Below the pieces are notes generated by a model. The model was not told the DNA's origin and did not search any database. It was given only the letters and a program-made list of their open reading frames with translations. The translations under genes were made by a program, and so were the position numbers. Shown here piece after piece: positions 53,377 through 64,000 of a DNA stretch of 64,000 nucleotides (position 1 is its first letter; each line of letters starts with the position of its first letter). The stretch comes from Xenoacremonium recifei. Its lineage: Eukaryota; Ascomycota; Sordariomycetes; Hypocreales; Nectriaceae. The stretch spans positions 806,001-870,000 of the forward strand of contig WOFQ01000001.1 in NCBI GenBank assembly GCA_012184525.1, written 5' to 3'.

Positions 53377-55380
53377 TTACCATTCATCGTCATCATCCTC
53401 GTCGTCTGTAAGGAAGTTAGTAAAAGGTCAAGGGTTATGATAGGGGATTGAAACTTACCACTTCGGCTAACCTTCTCCTTTCTCTTCTGCAGCGCCAGGG
53501 CCAGAGCATCAGCCATACCGCCACCACCACCCGGAGCCACCCCCGCAGGCGGAAGGCCGCTGCCATGAGGACCAGTATCGCCCTGTCCACCGACCTGAGC
53601 CTCGCTTCGGTCTCTGATCTGGGACCTGTCGACTTTCTTGAGTGATCCAATACCGCCAGCCTTCTCGATGTCTCCCAGCATCGCCATACGCCCACCGTCT
53701 CCCTTCGGGAGGGCTGGAGCCGGGACGCCAGAGGAGTATCCCGAGTCTCTGTTTGGCATTGGCGGAGGCGGTGGGGGAGGTGCACCGGGGCCCGGAGGTG
53801 GAGGAGGAGGAGGAGGGGGGGGAGCACCGGCGGAGGGCATAGGAGGTGGCGGTGGAGGAGGGGGAGCGCTCGTGGTCGGTGGCAGTGGTGGCGGCGGCGG
53901 AGGCATAGGAGCGCTCGGAGGGGGAGGGGGAGGCGGAGGCGGAGGAGCGTTGGCGGACGGGAAAGGAGGAGGTGGAGGAGGTAGACTTGTTCCCGGAGGA
54001 GGTGGAACAGGCCGGGAGCTCGGCGGCGGAAGGGGTGGAGCCGCGGAGGCCGGCACCTTGGGAGGAAGAGGCGGAGGAGGGCCGGGCGGTGCAACGGCAT
54101 GAGTCTCGTTTGCACGGGGCGGAGGCGGAGGCGGGACAGGACCACGAGCCGGGGTCGGGGGAGGCAATCGCGAGCCGGTAAAAGGAGGTGGCACGCCGTG
54201 CTTGTGGTTCGGGTTCTCGTTCTCGATAGCCACCTTGGCTGGTCTTGGCGGAGGAGGCGGGCCCGGATTTGGCACCGCGGGCACAGATCGAGGAGGCTCC
54301 TTGCGCGCAAACTTGCCGGCATCTGGCAGAGGAGGAGGCGCCGCGAACTTGGGTCGTGGAGGTGCGGCCGGGACTGGTGATGGTGTCCTCTCTGGCGAGT
54401 CCTCCTTTGAATCCGTCTTGACTGACCGTCGGGGCGCGGGGGGAGGTGGAGGGCCTCCTCGTCTCGGCGCAGGAGGTGCTGGAGGCGCATCTCGCCCTCC
54501 AGGGGGCGGAGGAGGAGGAGGAGCTCGGCTGCCATGTCCGTTCGTAGGCGGCGGAGGCGGCGGTGGTGAAGAGACTGCTGGTGGGGGGTTGTTGACCTTC
54601 TCCTGCTCCTCTCGCAAGAAGTCGACGATAAACTCCTGATTCTCCTTAATGAAATCATCCGTCAATCCCTTATCTTGCAGGTCTTGTCCGAAATGCTCCC
54701 GCCATTGGGGGTCGAATGCATCCAGAAGCGCGAATTGTGACTCTGGTTTCCCGCCATTGAGGACTCCCGGCGAGTGCACGACGTGATGTTGGACTGAGTG
54801 AGCGGGGGGCGCGGTCACGGTTCGGGGCGACTCTGGGGGAGTCGGGGCTGACGAGTGTCGATGGCCAAAGATGCCTCCGAGGATGCTGTGCTTGTGAGTG
54901 GGCTGGGCGCCGCCGCCGAAAGGGGTCGATCGTGTCGCTCGGCTGGCATTCTTCTCACGCTCGTCCATCTTCTTCTTGAACTGCTTGGCCTCCTTTTCGT
55001 CGACGAAGCTCAGGGCAGCTAGGCACTCCTCCAGCTCAAAGGTGTGAAAGAAAGTACGGTCCTGGTTGTAGTTCCACGTATCAAAGATCTCCTGGTCCCA
55101 GATGACGCCGCGATTCGAGGGCTGGCGAGAGGTTAGCTGTACGGATCTCTAGACTCGGGGCGCAACCTACCGAAATGTCCACCATCTTCAGCCAGTATGT
55201 GTTGCCAACCAGGTCGTTGGCCAGAACGACGGCACCCTGCAACCCCGTGTACGTCCATTTCGAGCGATTGGGATAGGCAACAAAGAGCCTTGCGACGGCG
55301 ACGGCCTGGATCTTGTTGGACTGCTTCGGCACAAACCGCTTGACGGTGTCCTTGTCGTCGTCGTTGAGGATGGACGGCAT
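53377..55380 (-). CDS. LAS17: WASP-family actin nucleation promoter (Las17 type)
   Basis: Exons are complement of 55171-55380, 53459-55121 and 53377-53405 (introns 49 and 53 nt), giving 633 residues. The WH1 domain starts MPSILNDDDKDTVKRFVPKQ and spans the first junction (MVDISPSNRGVIWDQEIFDT). A region DPQWREHFGQDLQDKGL lies before a very long poly-Pro part that binds SH3 domains and profilin. Then the WH2-type motif MLGDIEKAGGIGSLKKV. The last 29-nt exon adds the acidic Arp2/3-binding tail ending DDEDDDDEW; without it the activation tail would be lost. Las17 drives Arp2/3 branching at endocytic patches. The Pro codons make the opposite strand Gly-rich and falsely open. Confidence 0.95.
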
Positions 55381-56290
55381 GGTGACGACGGTGCCGGGCG
55401 GAGGAGAAGAAGCTGGGGATGGTCAGAAAAGCGCACACGGGTTGTGCCCAATTCTTTGATTGAGGAGGGTTTGAAAGAGAGTTGAGAAGCGGTCGGTCGG
55501 GGGCAGCCTCGTATGAAAGAACGCGCGGAGTGGCGCTTATCCGATGGCCTCTTTCGGCGCAGGCGTCTCGGCGGGCGTCTCCTGGGTCGGGGTTGTTGGT
55601 TGGCGATGGCTCGCTCGCGTGCGTGAGGCAGCCGAGTTTTGGATCTGGGAGTCGGCAAGCTGATGGATGAGGCGAGGCTCGTCGAAACAGGGAGTGCCTT
55701 CTAGTGCCCGAGCTTCCGGGCGCGCGCTGATGAAGAGAAGAGGGTCTCTTGTCTCAAATGGCGTGGGCCATGTCCAGAGTCCGTCCGTGGGGAAGTTTGA
55801 GTTGGTCTCAGCGCCTTTGCCTTTGGGAGGAGAGGCTCGTTGACGCTGGATGCACTAGCCACAGTGTGAGAGCGTGCCTGGGAGAGGCTGAGTGAGCGTG
55901 CTCAGCCACACGAGTATACGAGGAAGTGGAGAGGGCGCGATCCGGGAATGACGACGACACAGTGTTTGATTGAGATTTGGGCTGACATTGATTGACTGCA
56001 ATAGCGCATTTTTCTGTCTGTTTCGATAGCGACCCTCGTTCAGGGACAGAGCTTGGGCGATTCCCCGCGGTCAGACTTCCGGGATCCGACAGTAAGATGA
56101 CGGCTGGGAATGCTCCGCTGTTAGGAGTTCTACAAGGGTTCATCGGGCACGCAGCGAAGGGGGCATCACTTGGAAAATTGTTAACAAGATAAAACGCAGG
56201 TTGGTTAATTGTTCTGTCTATTCCCTTGCTCAGAAATGTGAGTCCTGCACGCGCACCTAGTCATACAAATTCGTCACTCATAAAGGCAGC
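55381..56290. other. Upstream region of the WASP gene
   Basis: Promoter and leader of the WASP gene plus the 3' flank of the small gene at 56291-56547. No other gene supported. Confidence 0.45.
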
Positions 56291-56547
56291 CTATTTCTTG
56301 TTCAAGGCTTCCATGCGCTGGCGGCGCTCCTCCTTAGTACCCTCTTGCTGGGGCATCTCCTTGGGCATCGCCGGGCCGGGATGAGCGTTGAAGGCAGACG
56401 CCTTGGACGACTCCTTGATGGGCTGGATGGAGAACTCCTTCTCGCCCTGGATGAGAAGAAGTATTAGTATTTGCCGCTATCGGGTTGTCGTGCTCAGTTG
56501 GCTGCTATTTGTAAACTCACCTCCTTCTGCTGGGTCTTGTCAGGCAT
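56291..56547 (-). CDS. Small conserved-type fungal protein, 60 residues
   Basis: Exons are complement of 56521-56547 (MPDKTQQKE) and 56291-56446, with an intron of 74 nt (GTGAGT ... CATCCAG). The joined product continues GEKEFSIQPIKESSKASAFN, then AHPGPAMPKEMPQQEG, and ends TKEERRQRMEALNKK. Splice signals are strong, the phase is exact and codon use is typical for an expressed gene, so I consider it real despite its size. The protein is hydrophilic, without membrane span or signal, and probably partly helical at the C-terminus. I do not recognise a function. Confidence 0.75.
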
Positions 56548-57369
56548 GATGGATGTATCTGAAGTGATGGAAATGGTTCTAATTCGTAAGTCTTGTAAAG
56601 AGTCTTGTCTTGTCGTGTGTGTTATAACTGGAAACTCTTCTGGGGCAGACGTGGAATGCTCTCTCTTATGTAGACTTTCGCTGTCAAAAAGATGACGTCG
56701 CTACCCTCCAATACGTTACCTCCGAGATCCAAGATCGCGCGCTTTGTGGCGCCAAACGTGATTCAGAAGCGGCGGGTGACGACGGCTGAGGCGCGGTAAG
56801 CTCCGGGAAATCCTGCATAGCTCGAGGGATGTGAAACCCAATCATTCAATCGCCAAGTTTGTCTTGCTGGTCCATACTTGCAGCTGCGACGAAATCGTGG
56901 TAATTGTGCACCACTGCTCTCTCTTAGTGCCCCTGGAATGACGTTGATGAGCGACAGCCGGCCACTAACGTTAACACTGAACCAACCAATCCTCGTCGCC
57001 CATGTACCATTTCTTGTGAGATGGTACATCTCATCGGGCTATTTTCACGGAACTGCCATTTCAAACTTGATGCCAAAATCTTCCTGACACTTTGAAGCGT
57101 CGAAAGTTTTGGGGGCCAAAGGAAGAAGCCATGCCCACCAACCAAGCCACCTTAGGTTATTGCCAACAGGTAGGCGCGCGCGCATCACCATTGGTAAGGC
57201 AGATTCTTTCCGCGCTGAGGTGCATTTCCCCTTGGTTACCTTACCCAGCCACCTCTCACTGACTTTTCTTCGTGTTCATATTATCATTACAAGTTCTGAG
57301 TAAATTTGCTCGGGTCTACCTCCTCCTATTATTGACCCTTAGTCCTCATGGTCAAGAACCTGCTTCAAC
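56548..57369. other. Divergent intergenic region before the kinase-ankyrin gene
   Basis: Promoter regions of the small gene and of the kinase-ankyrin gene. AT content rises toward the right. No gene recognised. Confidence 0.45.
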
Positions 57370-60300
57370 ATGGACCATCAAGCGATGCTTGATCAACTGT
57401 CGTCCTTCCGGCTAACGCCTGTTCGAGATCTCAGCAGCCGTCAACTACAGACTGAGGACGACTTCCACAGCGAAGCTTTCAATGAGCCCAATGACTTTCT
57501 TCAGATGTTGACGTTCGCAAGCCAACTGTATTCTCAAGAGGATGTTGTTAGAATGAGCACCGTTCAGTCATCGTCTCAACAGGCTGAGAGAATCACCCAC
57601 GGTCAAGGAGCTGTCGGCAAAGTATCAGAAGAGGGTGTCGAGATCGTGCAGCCAAGTAACCAGAAATACGGCGAAGTTGACAAAGTAAACCTCAAGTTTG
57701 CTGCCAAAAGATACATTATCCGCCGACATGGCCGTCGATCGACCAGTTTATGGGATGATACTGGCAAGCCGAGAGACACTCTCGAAGCACGAAGACTTAT
57801 CCTAGAACTGAAAATTCTCGGCCACCCAGACATTCGGCAATGTGAGAACATTGTCAAGGTTCAAGGCATCATGTGGGACTTTCTAGAGGCAATTATTATG
57901 TCCAAATATCTATCACTATAAGGTCGGAAATTGACAAGACAACAGACTATTCCTGATCCAGTCATTCTTCTTGAGAAGGCCGATTGGGACCTGGCCGCAT
58001 TTTTGAAGAAGTAAATTTCTCTTTCCTTGTCCTATCTTATTTGAGTGCTAATCAATGAGGTCAGATTCCCATTACTCCCTAGTCATACGAAATGGGGCCT
58101 CGCTCGGGATATCGCAGCTGGGCTCGATGTCCTTCATAACTGCGGTATCATCCATGGCGATCTGAAGCCTCAGAATGTTCTCGTGTTTGAAGTCGATCAG
58201 TCAGCCAAACCCTTCAAGGCCAAGCTAGCGGACTTCAGTCACTCGATTTTAGACACTGGAGTTGGTCAGTATTATTCGGGAGGTACAGAAGCCTACACCG
58301 CGCCAGAATGGGCAGAGTTACAAGATACAAACTCTCTCAAGCTCACAGATGTGTACGCGTTCGGCCTAACCTTCGCATGCTTAATGCACGGCACAGATCT
58401 CATCGGAGATATATATCGAGATGGCGGGGCGAAAGAACTACGGGAGCATAAGCACAAAGACCGAATTATCATCTATTTGTCGCAAAGAATCTCTTCGCTC
58501 GATAACCCAAACCTGGATGATTTTGATACCTTGTTCCACATTCTTTTTTTAACTCTTCAGAGGAACCCAGGTAAAAGAGATTGGAGTCGTGTCAAATCAG
58601 TTTTATTTCGGCAGTACGCATCTATAGCTCATGCCCTTGACGAGCGATGGTTAAGTGACACATTACAGGTCTCCTTCTGCCACTGTAGCAGATGATACTC
58701 GAAGCAAATCCCAAGTAGTGAGCGATCTCATGAAATTAAAAGAGGTACGTCGGGTTCTGTTCTTGTTTAGCTGGCACTTTACTGACAATGCACACAGCGG
58801 CTATGGATCCCCTACGAAGCACTTGCGTACATGCCGCGGTCGATACCCAGCTACATTGTGAAGGCTCTCGCCCACCTGGCTAATAGTAACGATACCTTCA
58901 ATCGCGAAAAATTTGCAGCCTTTGAATTAGCGATATGCTATAGTTCAGGCTTCGGAGTCTATCACACTACCGTCGAAGGGGACAGAGATTCCGAAGCACA
59001 AGCAAGAAGCTGGGTTATCGAAAGCGCAAGCAGAGGCGATTACAGAGCACAATCACTCATTCTACCGCTCCACGAAGCACATAATTGCCCGATTCCTTTG
59101 TATTTGCCAATAAAACAGTGGCTGGAACGAGCTGTCACAGATTTTGGCGATACTTTGGCATTATCACAGTCCAAAAGACTGGACCTGTCATTCTATCAAC
59201 GGCTCCTTCAACGTTACCATCAGACATTTTCACGAAATGGCCATAAAGTTTTGGATTCTGGGCCTCCAGTCGATCAAATACGACGTCCTTCTACTTTCTT
59301 TCATGGCGAGTCTCTGGAGACAAGCACAGGTCAAGATCCGGCCTCAGTTCTACACCTCGCAGCAACCTTAGGTGATATGGACCTTCTGAAGGGTCTCAAC
59401 ACCGAGAAACTTGTTCATCCGGAAATCTTGAATCATCAGGACGCTGATGGGAACACGCCACTAATTCAAGCAATGCAGGGCGGTCATGTTGTAATGGTGA
59501 AAGCATTGCTTGAGTATGGTGCAGATGCAGGCATTTTAAACACCTACAACGAGACAGTTCTTCATTTTCTTTGCCATCTAGACGATGAGAACATTCGCGA
59601 CATCACCAGAAAGCTCGGCAAAGCTGGTGCTCGTGACCAGATTCAAAGGATTTCACACGGATCAAAGTCAGACATGTTCCACGACAAGAAAAGCTCTGCT
59701 GCACTTCGAGCCGTGACAGCAAACAATGGGGAGGCTCTTCGCGCTCTGTTCGAATTAGAAGACTCTCTGCCCATAGATTCGCAATTCAGCAGAACGGGGC
59801 AAGCTGTTCTCTGGCAATTATTGGCATTGGCTTTGAGGCTCTGCAATTCACATGTCCTTGGAGTTCTCAAAGAGAGGATGGGGCCAAATTTAAATGAGGG
59901 GATCAACATAAAGAAGTTCTACTACCATGGGGTCTTCAGGAATCTTCTTGAAACCTGCATTTTCGGCCCTGTTACGTCGATGGAGGATAGTGGGTTCAAC
60001 TGGCCAGAGAGAGCCTCAAGAATTCTACGCTTTGGTGGGAACTACCGCAATGCTTTGTCTTCTTCTTTACGCTTTCTCATTCAGCACGGCGCTAAAGTTG
60101 ACGAAGAGGTGGTCATCTTTGCGATCGCAAACTTCAGAAGGGATGCGGTCTCGGAGCTTATTGTCTACACCAGCAACCCTCTTTCTTGGGCAAGATTGGC
60201 TGTCAATCCTCCTAGACCCGAGATCTTCAGAGACCTGCTTATGGTCCATTCCAACGGAGACGTGAATAGACGTCGAGTGTGGGAAGCTGGAACGAATTTT

Positions 60301-62033
60301 CCTTTGCTATATCTGGGCCAGATCTTCACGTCCGGTTTAGATCCAATGCTGTTGTAAGTTGAGCAACCCCAAATACTGATTGACACGTTTTCTGAACAAG
60401 TACTTTGGTCTTTAGAGAGATTCTAGAGGGATGGCTCAAAACTTTGATGGATCTAGATACAATGAGATGGGTTCCTGCAACAAAAGCTGAAGAGGAGCAG
60501 TTGCAACTCCTCTCTGACTCCGAGGAACTGGCGCATTTCTATCCCTTACATCTTGCCTACCAATTGGGGCGATACGACATCGTCCAACTTCTCTTCCGCT
60601 TCGGTGCCAGCTTGCAGGACACAGGCATAGACGGCTGGACCATCTTACAACGTATCATTAAGTGGGATTTCCCGGGTGAGCGCAGTCAACTCATCAGGCT
60701 CGTCGAAATCGCAATTGATTGTCGATGTGAGGATATCATCACGCTATGTGACATTGAACAACTGCTGTGCTCTGTCGACTTTCAGTCAGTGGACAATGAC
60801 AGTTACAGAATGTTTGCGCGAGGACAAGCGCCCGCTTGGAGACACGAAGTGAGATGGCATCAGTTAGACGGGTTCTCTGAGCCGAAATTGCAGTGGGACA
60901 GATCTGTCACTCACATCGAAGAAGCTGGTAGGCTCTGGGCACTCCTTTCACGTGCAAACACAGCACAGAGATCACCAATAAGGAAGGTTGCAATAAAAAA
61001 ACAACTTGATCTTGTTTGGCTTGCTGCCCTGGACGCTAATTACCATGCGGTTCGTTGTCTGCTTGACATGGACTTCCATCCAGATGGTGGCTGGGACGTC
61101 ATGAACTGGGTCGTTGGTCCTGGGCCACATGTGCTTCCTCTGGTAGCCTCATTTGTTGTTCCATGGATATCTCTCGTACCTGATGAGAGCTGCACCTCAA
61201 GCGGACTGGACTTTAAACGCAGGAACGAGGCCATCGCTCATGTACTGTCGGAAAGAGGCGGCTCAGCGTCTTTCATGGTATGCCGTCAGCTCATTTGTCT
61301 GTATACATCTCTACTTATAAGCGAAGCGCGTCTTGCGTCAGATCTTATCATACCTCATTTTTTTTTTTTTCATTTTTTTTCAACAGCATTCACTAACGGA
61401 AAGGTTGTGTTCGTGACCTCTTGGTCCATGTTCTGGTGTTTACGGCTTATCTGGATGGAAAAGAAGTACGTTTCGCGTCGACAGAGGCTTATAGTCGTAA
61501 TCTGCATTCTCATGTTAGGGTCTAGTGTGGCGGCATATCTCCCAGAAATGATTTCTGCGCCGCCGGTACTATCTGGATCTCCGCAACTAGCTTTTAGGAG
61601 TTTGATCGACTCTACGTTCCTTCTCCCGCCCGGTTTTGTGCCCATACTCTTCCTTCCGATCATCTTTTTTTACATCGCTTTTGCGTGTCTGGGGATAATA
61701 ATAAAATTAATCATCCAAGTGGCTTTTTTTGGCAACTGGCGGATATTCTTTACAACCACAGTTGGAATTCCTTGGCCTCGTTCTTCACCAATGGTGCCCG
61801 AGGATACGAAAGCGGTGCTTTCAATAAAAGAGTATATTCAACGGTTGGAGATGGAATATGAGGCTGTTTTAGGGACTGAAAAATGCAAGACCATTCAAGG
61901 CGAGAAGAACGCCTTGAGCGGGGAAACACTAGAATCTAGCGAAGATGTTTCGTCTCTATCGAGAGACGTTCTTAAGGAGGATCCAATCAACTTCACTGTA
62001 ACTAAGAGGACAGTTAGAGCTTGGGAGAAATAG
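57370..62033 (+). CDS. Protein kinase-ankyrin repeat-transmembrane protein
   Basis: Exons: 57370 to about 57900, then a piece ending 58010, 58065-58613, 58669-58744, 58798-60353 and 60416-62033. The first junction and a possible intron near 61278-61403 are unresolved. The kinase domain has NLKFAAKRY (likely the beta-3 lysine), IIHGDLKPQNVLV (HGD for HRD, with Asp, Lys and Asn kept), ADFSHS (DFS for DFG) and TAPEW. After it come Sel1-like helices (AFELAICYSSGFGVY) and ankyrin repeats (DPASVLHLAATLGDMDLLKG, DGNTPLIQAMQGGHVVMVKA, HLAYQLGRYDIVQLLFRFGA). Two membrane spans follow near the end (RLIVVICILMLGSS and VPILFLPIIFFYIAFACLGI). This suggests a membrane-bound sensor kinase. Its 3' end faces a pseudokinase gene. 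Function inferred only. Confidence 0.75.
61358..61380 (+). repeat. Two poly-T runs before a CAACAG
   Basis: Runs of 13 and 8 T separated by CA, followed by CAACAG. It looks like a polypyrimidine tract at an intron end but also stays open in frame, coding for Phe. This is why splicing of this part of the kinase-ankyrin gene is uncertain. Confidence 0.6.
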
Positions 62034-62355
62034 AGATATCGCGGGTTTTTCTTCTGAATGGCGATCTGCCTTAGAGTCAGTTCCCAATCTACGGCAGCAA
62101 TTAGAACTGATACATCTAAGAGAGATTCACATCTGTCTGTTCGCACGTGAACGTGACATTGCTCTATCTATAGAGACATTTACTATGCGAATACGCATGC
62201 TGACTCCGTAACAGAGTTTATTCTTACTTGTTAGGAGCATCTCCTCGCGTGATATCCAACCTCCTATACTGGTCACTCATTCCACCAAGATCTTTGTCGG
62301 TCCTTAGGGTTTAAAATCCCCCGAGAATACTACTACAAACAGACCACCTGATATT
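62034..62355. other. Tail-to-tail intergenic region
   Basis: 322 nt between two converging stop codons. No gene seen. Confidence 0.5.
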
Positions 62356-64000
62356 TCAAGATTGCATTACTCCCCCCCCGAAACCGAGGTATAACGACTC
62401 CATTTCAGCAACGACGGTTTTCTCAAAGGCGGTTAGAAACGATAACCGACCAGTCCCGAAATCAGTTTCCGCGAGCTCCTCTTGATCAAAATCACCAGTA
62501 AGCAATCTACGCACTATTTCAGCATAGCCTGTACCCATGTATATTCTCAGCATGGTCGCCGTGTTCTCCGCGATCCCAGCCTGGAATTTCTCGATCGACT
62601 CCTTGTTCGCCCGGTAGATCTTAGCCACAGGACAACCAAAGGCAACCTCAAGTAGGATAACACCCAGCCCGTAGGCATCGTAGCGCATGTGAGACAGTGT
62701 TGACGCGGGGGCATCGCCGGTTCCGTCGATAAGCAGCGCCTGATATCGCTCTGGGTGACAGTACAGGCGCCAGTTGGTCTGCCGCTGGATATCGAGCAGT
62801 TGTGACGGATTCCGCTCGGTAGATGCTGTGGGCGTCTCTCGGCGTGCCATCCCAAATCCCGCAAGATATGCTTCAGGAAAGCCGTAGTCATCCAACGAGT
62901 CGAGGAAGAGCACACTGCTGGAACGCACGTTCTTATGGATCCATCCAACAGAGAAAAAGCGGAAGACACTTATGACGAGCTGACGGGCCAGACGTAATCG
63001 TGCGTCAAGGAAACGCATCTTGTGGTTTGCGCGTCTATCGGCTACGAGCACGTTCCAGAGGTCCACTGGCTCGGAGCCGTTGGGAAGCTGGAAGACAATT
63101 CCATAACGGTGGACAGCGCGAGCATAGAAGAATCCGAGGCATGGGAGCACGCGAAAACCGGGCACAGAAGAGGAGAGTCGCAGCTGCAGGACCAGGAGGA
63201 TGATGCGGTGATGTAGTAAGTCTTGCTCAGACCGAGTGAGGCGGCTGGAAAAGTACCGCCATTCGACCAACACTTGGTTACCACGATAAGTCGTATACTG
63301 GTGTGTCGTCGGCTCTGGGCCGCTATCGAGTGGCAGATCAAAGTCCTCTTGGTCAAGTTCAGGAGCTTCGCCGCTGCTGAAATCTAATTGTGTGTCTGTT
63401 GCTTCCTGAACTTCACCCGTCTCCGCGGCTCCAAGGTCGCTGACCTCCTCAGTGCACTGGGACATCTGGGTGAGTGTCATAAGAGTTCCATCTTTATCAG
63501 AGGATTCGACATCAAGAACAGCCCTCCGCATAGATGTCGTCGTTGTAGCAAACGTCTCTGAAATGCGCGTCACTGAGGATGCCCGCTGTGGGTTGATGAG
63601 CTCCAGCACACCCCTCAGCGTCCCGACACACAGTTGCAGCTCATCAACCAGTCTCTTGCTCTCTCTATACCCCGTGGCCCCCCATCGAATCGCATCCCAT
63701 TTGCCATTGGACCGCATCTTCTCGTCTGATCGGTGGGCAATCTGGGAGGCATACGCCATGGCCGAGTTGGGCTTTCGGAGGACGTTCCTTTCCCGAACCG
63801 CGCCACAGGCGTTGTAGCTCTCGAGCAGTTTACGAGTCTGGCGTAAATAGCGATGTAAGGCGCGTACGTTAGTCTCGAGGCACCGACGGACGAGATCGTG
63901 GATGGGCTGGGCGAGTATGAGGGCGTCAACATCTATGGGCGCCTGGATATGGCTGTTCTCATTCGTATCGTCGGACTGGACATCGAGGGCAAGCTGCCAT
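62356..64000 (-). CDS. Pseudokinase-type protein (HeLo/MLKL-like architecture suspected), N-terminus outside window
   Basis: The frame is open from the right edge to the stop at 62356, so at least 547 residues are visible and the start lies beyond the window. The visible N-terminal part is a helical bundle-like segment (LILAQPIHDLVRRCLETNVR, RTRKLLESYNACG, SKRLVDELQLCVGTL). After a Ser/Thr/acid-rich linker comes a kinase-like domain. It has WIHKNVRSSSVLFL where an active kinase has HRD..N, and AGFGMAR where it has DFG, so both catalytic aspartates are missing. YDAYGLGVILLEVA corresponds to the helix F region. Fungal proteins with helical HeLo-type N-termini plus such kinase-like domains occur among cell-death genes; the N-terminal domain cannot be confirmed here. 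Confidence 0.75.
   Translation of the reverse strand, partial: WQLALDVQSDDTNENSHIQAPIDVDALILAQPIHDLVRRCLETNVRALHRYLRQTRKLLESYNACGAVRERNVLRKPNSAMAYASQIAHRSDEKMRSNGKWDAIRWGATGYRESKRLVDELQLCVGTLRGVLELINPQRASSVTRISETFATTTTSMRRAVLDVESSDKDGTLMTLTQMSQCTEEVSDLGAAETGEVQEATDTQLDFSSGEAPELDQEDFDLPLDSGPEPTTHQYTTYRGNQVLVEWRYFSSRLTRSEQDLLHHRIILLVLQLRLSSSVPGFRVLPCLGFFYARAVHRYGIVFQLPNGSEPVDLWNVLVADRRANHKMRFLDARLRLARQLVISVFRFFSVGWIHKNVRSSSVLFLDSLDDYGFPEAYLAGFGMARRETPTASTERNPSQLLDIQRQTNWRLYCHPERYQALLIDGTGDAPASTLSHMRYDAYGLGVILLEVAFGCPVAKIYRANKESIEKFQAGIAENTATMLRIYMGTGYAEIVRRLLTGDFDQEELAETDFGTGRLSFLTAFEKTVVAEMESLYLGFGGGVMQS

Noticed and set aside
53638..54639. Gly-rich open frames on the plus strand
   Set aside because: They are the antisense of the poly-proline region of WASP.
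38..63990. CRISPR arrays, rRNA or insertion sequences
   Set aside because: No regularly spaced direct repeats, rRNA-like sequence or transposase was found, and spliceosomal introns show this is a eukaryotic nuclear sequence.

Overview
The window is nuclear DNA of a filamentous ascomycete (Pezizomycotina, most likely a sordariomycete). Genes lie on both strands without operons. They are cut by short spliceosomal introns of about 46-125 nt with GT..AG ends and CTAAC-like branch sites. Typical ascomycete families are present: COQ3, RIB3, Ssz1, Rrp40, Chs5, Las17/WASP, Sen1, a RID-type DNA methyltransferase and 2EXR proteins. I saw no rRNA, tRNA, CRISPR array or intact transposon.

Layout. 0-7 kb: a RanGEF (RCC1) running off the left edge, two tandem 2EXR paralogues, COQ3, and RIB3 transcribed away from COQ3. 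7-17 kb: a sparse accessory stretch with a degenerate retropepsin-like protein and three poorly supported hypothetical genes. 17-24 kb: an NT-C2 domain protein with a 24-nt internal exon, the head-to-head pair SSZ1/RRP40, and a protein joining an N-terminal membrane span to C-terminal C2H2 fingers. 24-26 kb: gene-poor. 26-42 kb: a nucleic-acid-processing block with a UPF1-like SF1 helicase, a RID/Masc1-type cytosine-5 DNA methyltransferase (interrupted by an in-frame TAG), an HhH-GPD DNA glycosylase and Sen1. 44-57 kb: a large coiled-coil protein, a short-chain dehydrogenase, exomer subunit Chs5, a mitochondrial-type protein, eIF1A, WASP and a 60-residue protein. 57-64 kb: a kinase-ankyrin-membrane protein tail to tail with a pseudokinase gene that runs off the right edge.

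The two neighbourhoods most worth following up are the methyltransferase/glycosylase/helicase block at 26-42 kb and the kinase plus pseudokinase pair at 57-64 kb. The first groups enzymes that could make, read or remove modified or damaged bases and resolve RNA-DNA structures. The second resembles the architecture of fungal self/non-self and cell-death proteins. Both functional groupings are inferences from family and position. Exon boundaries were placed by hand from splice signals and reading-frame continuity; where I could not settle one, the entry says so.
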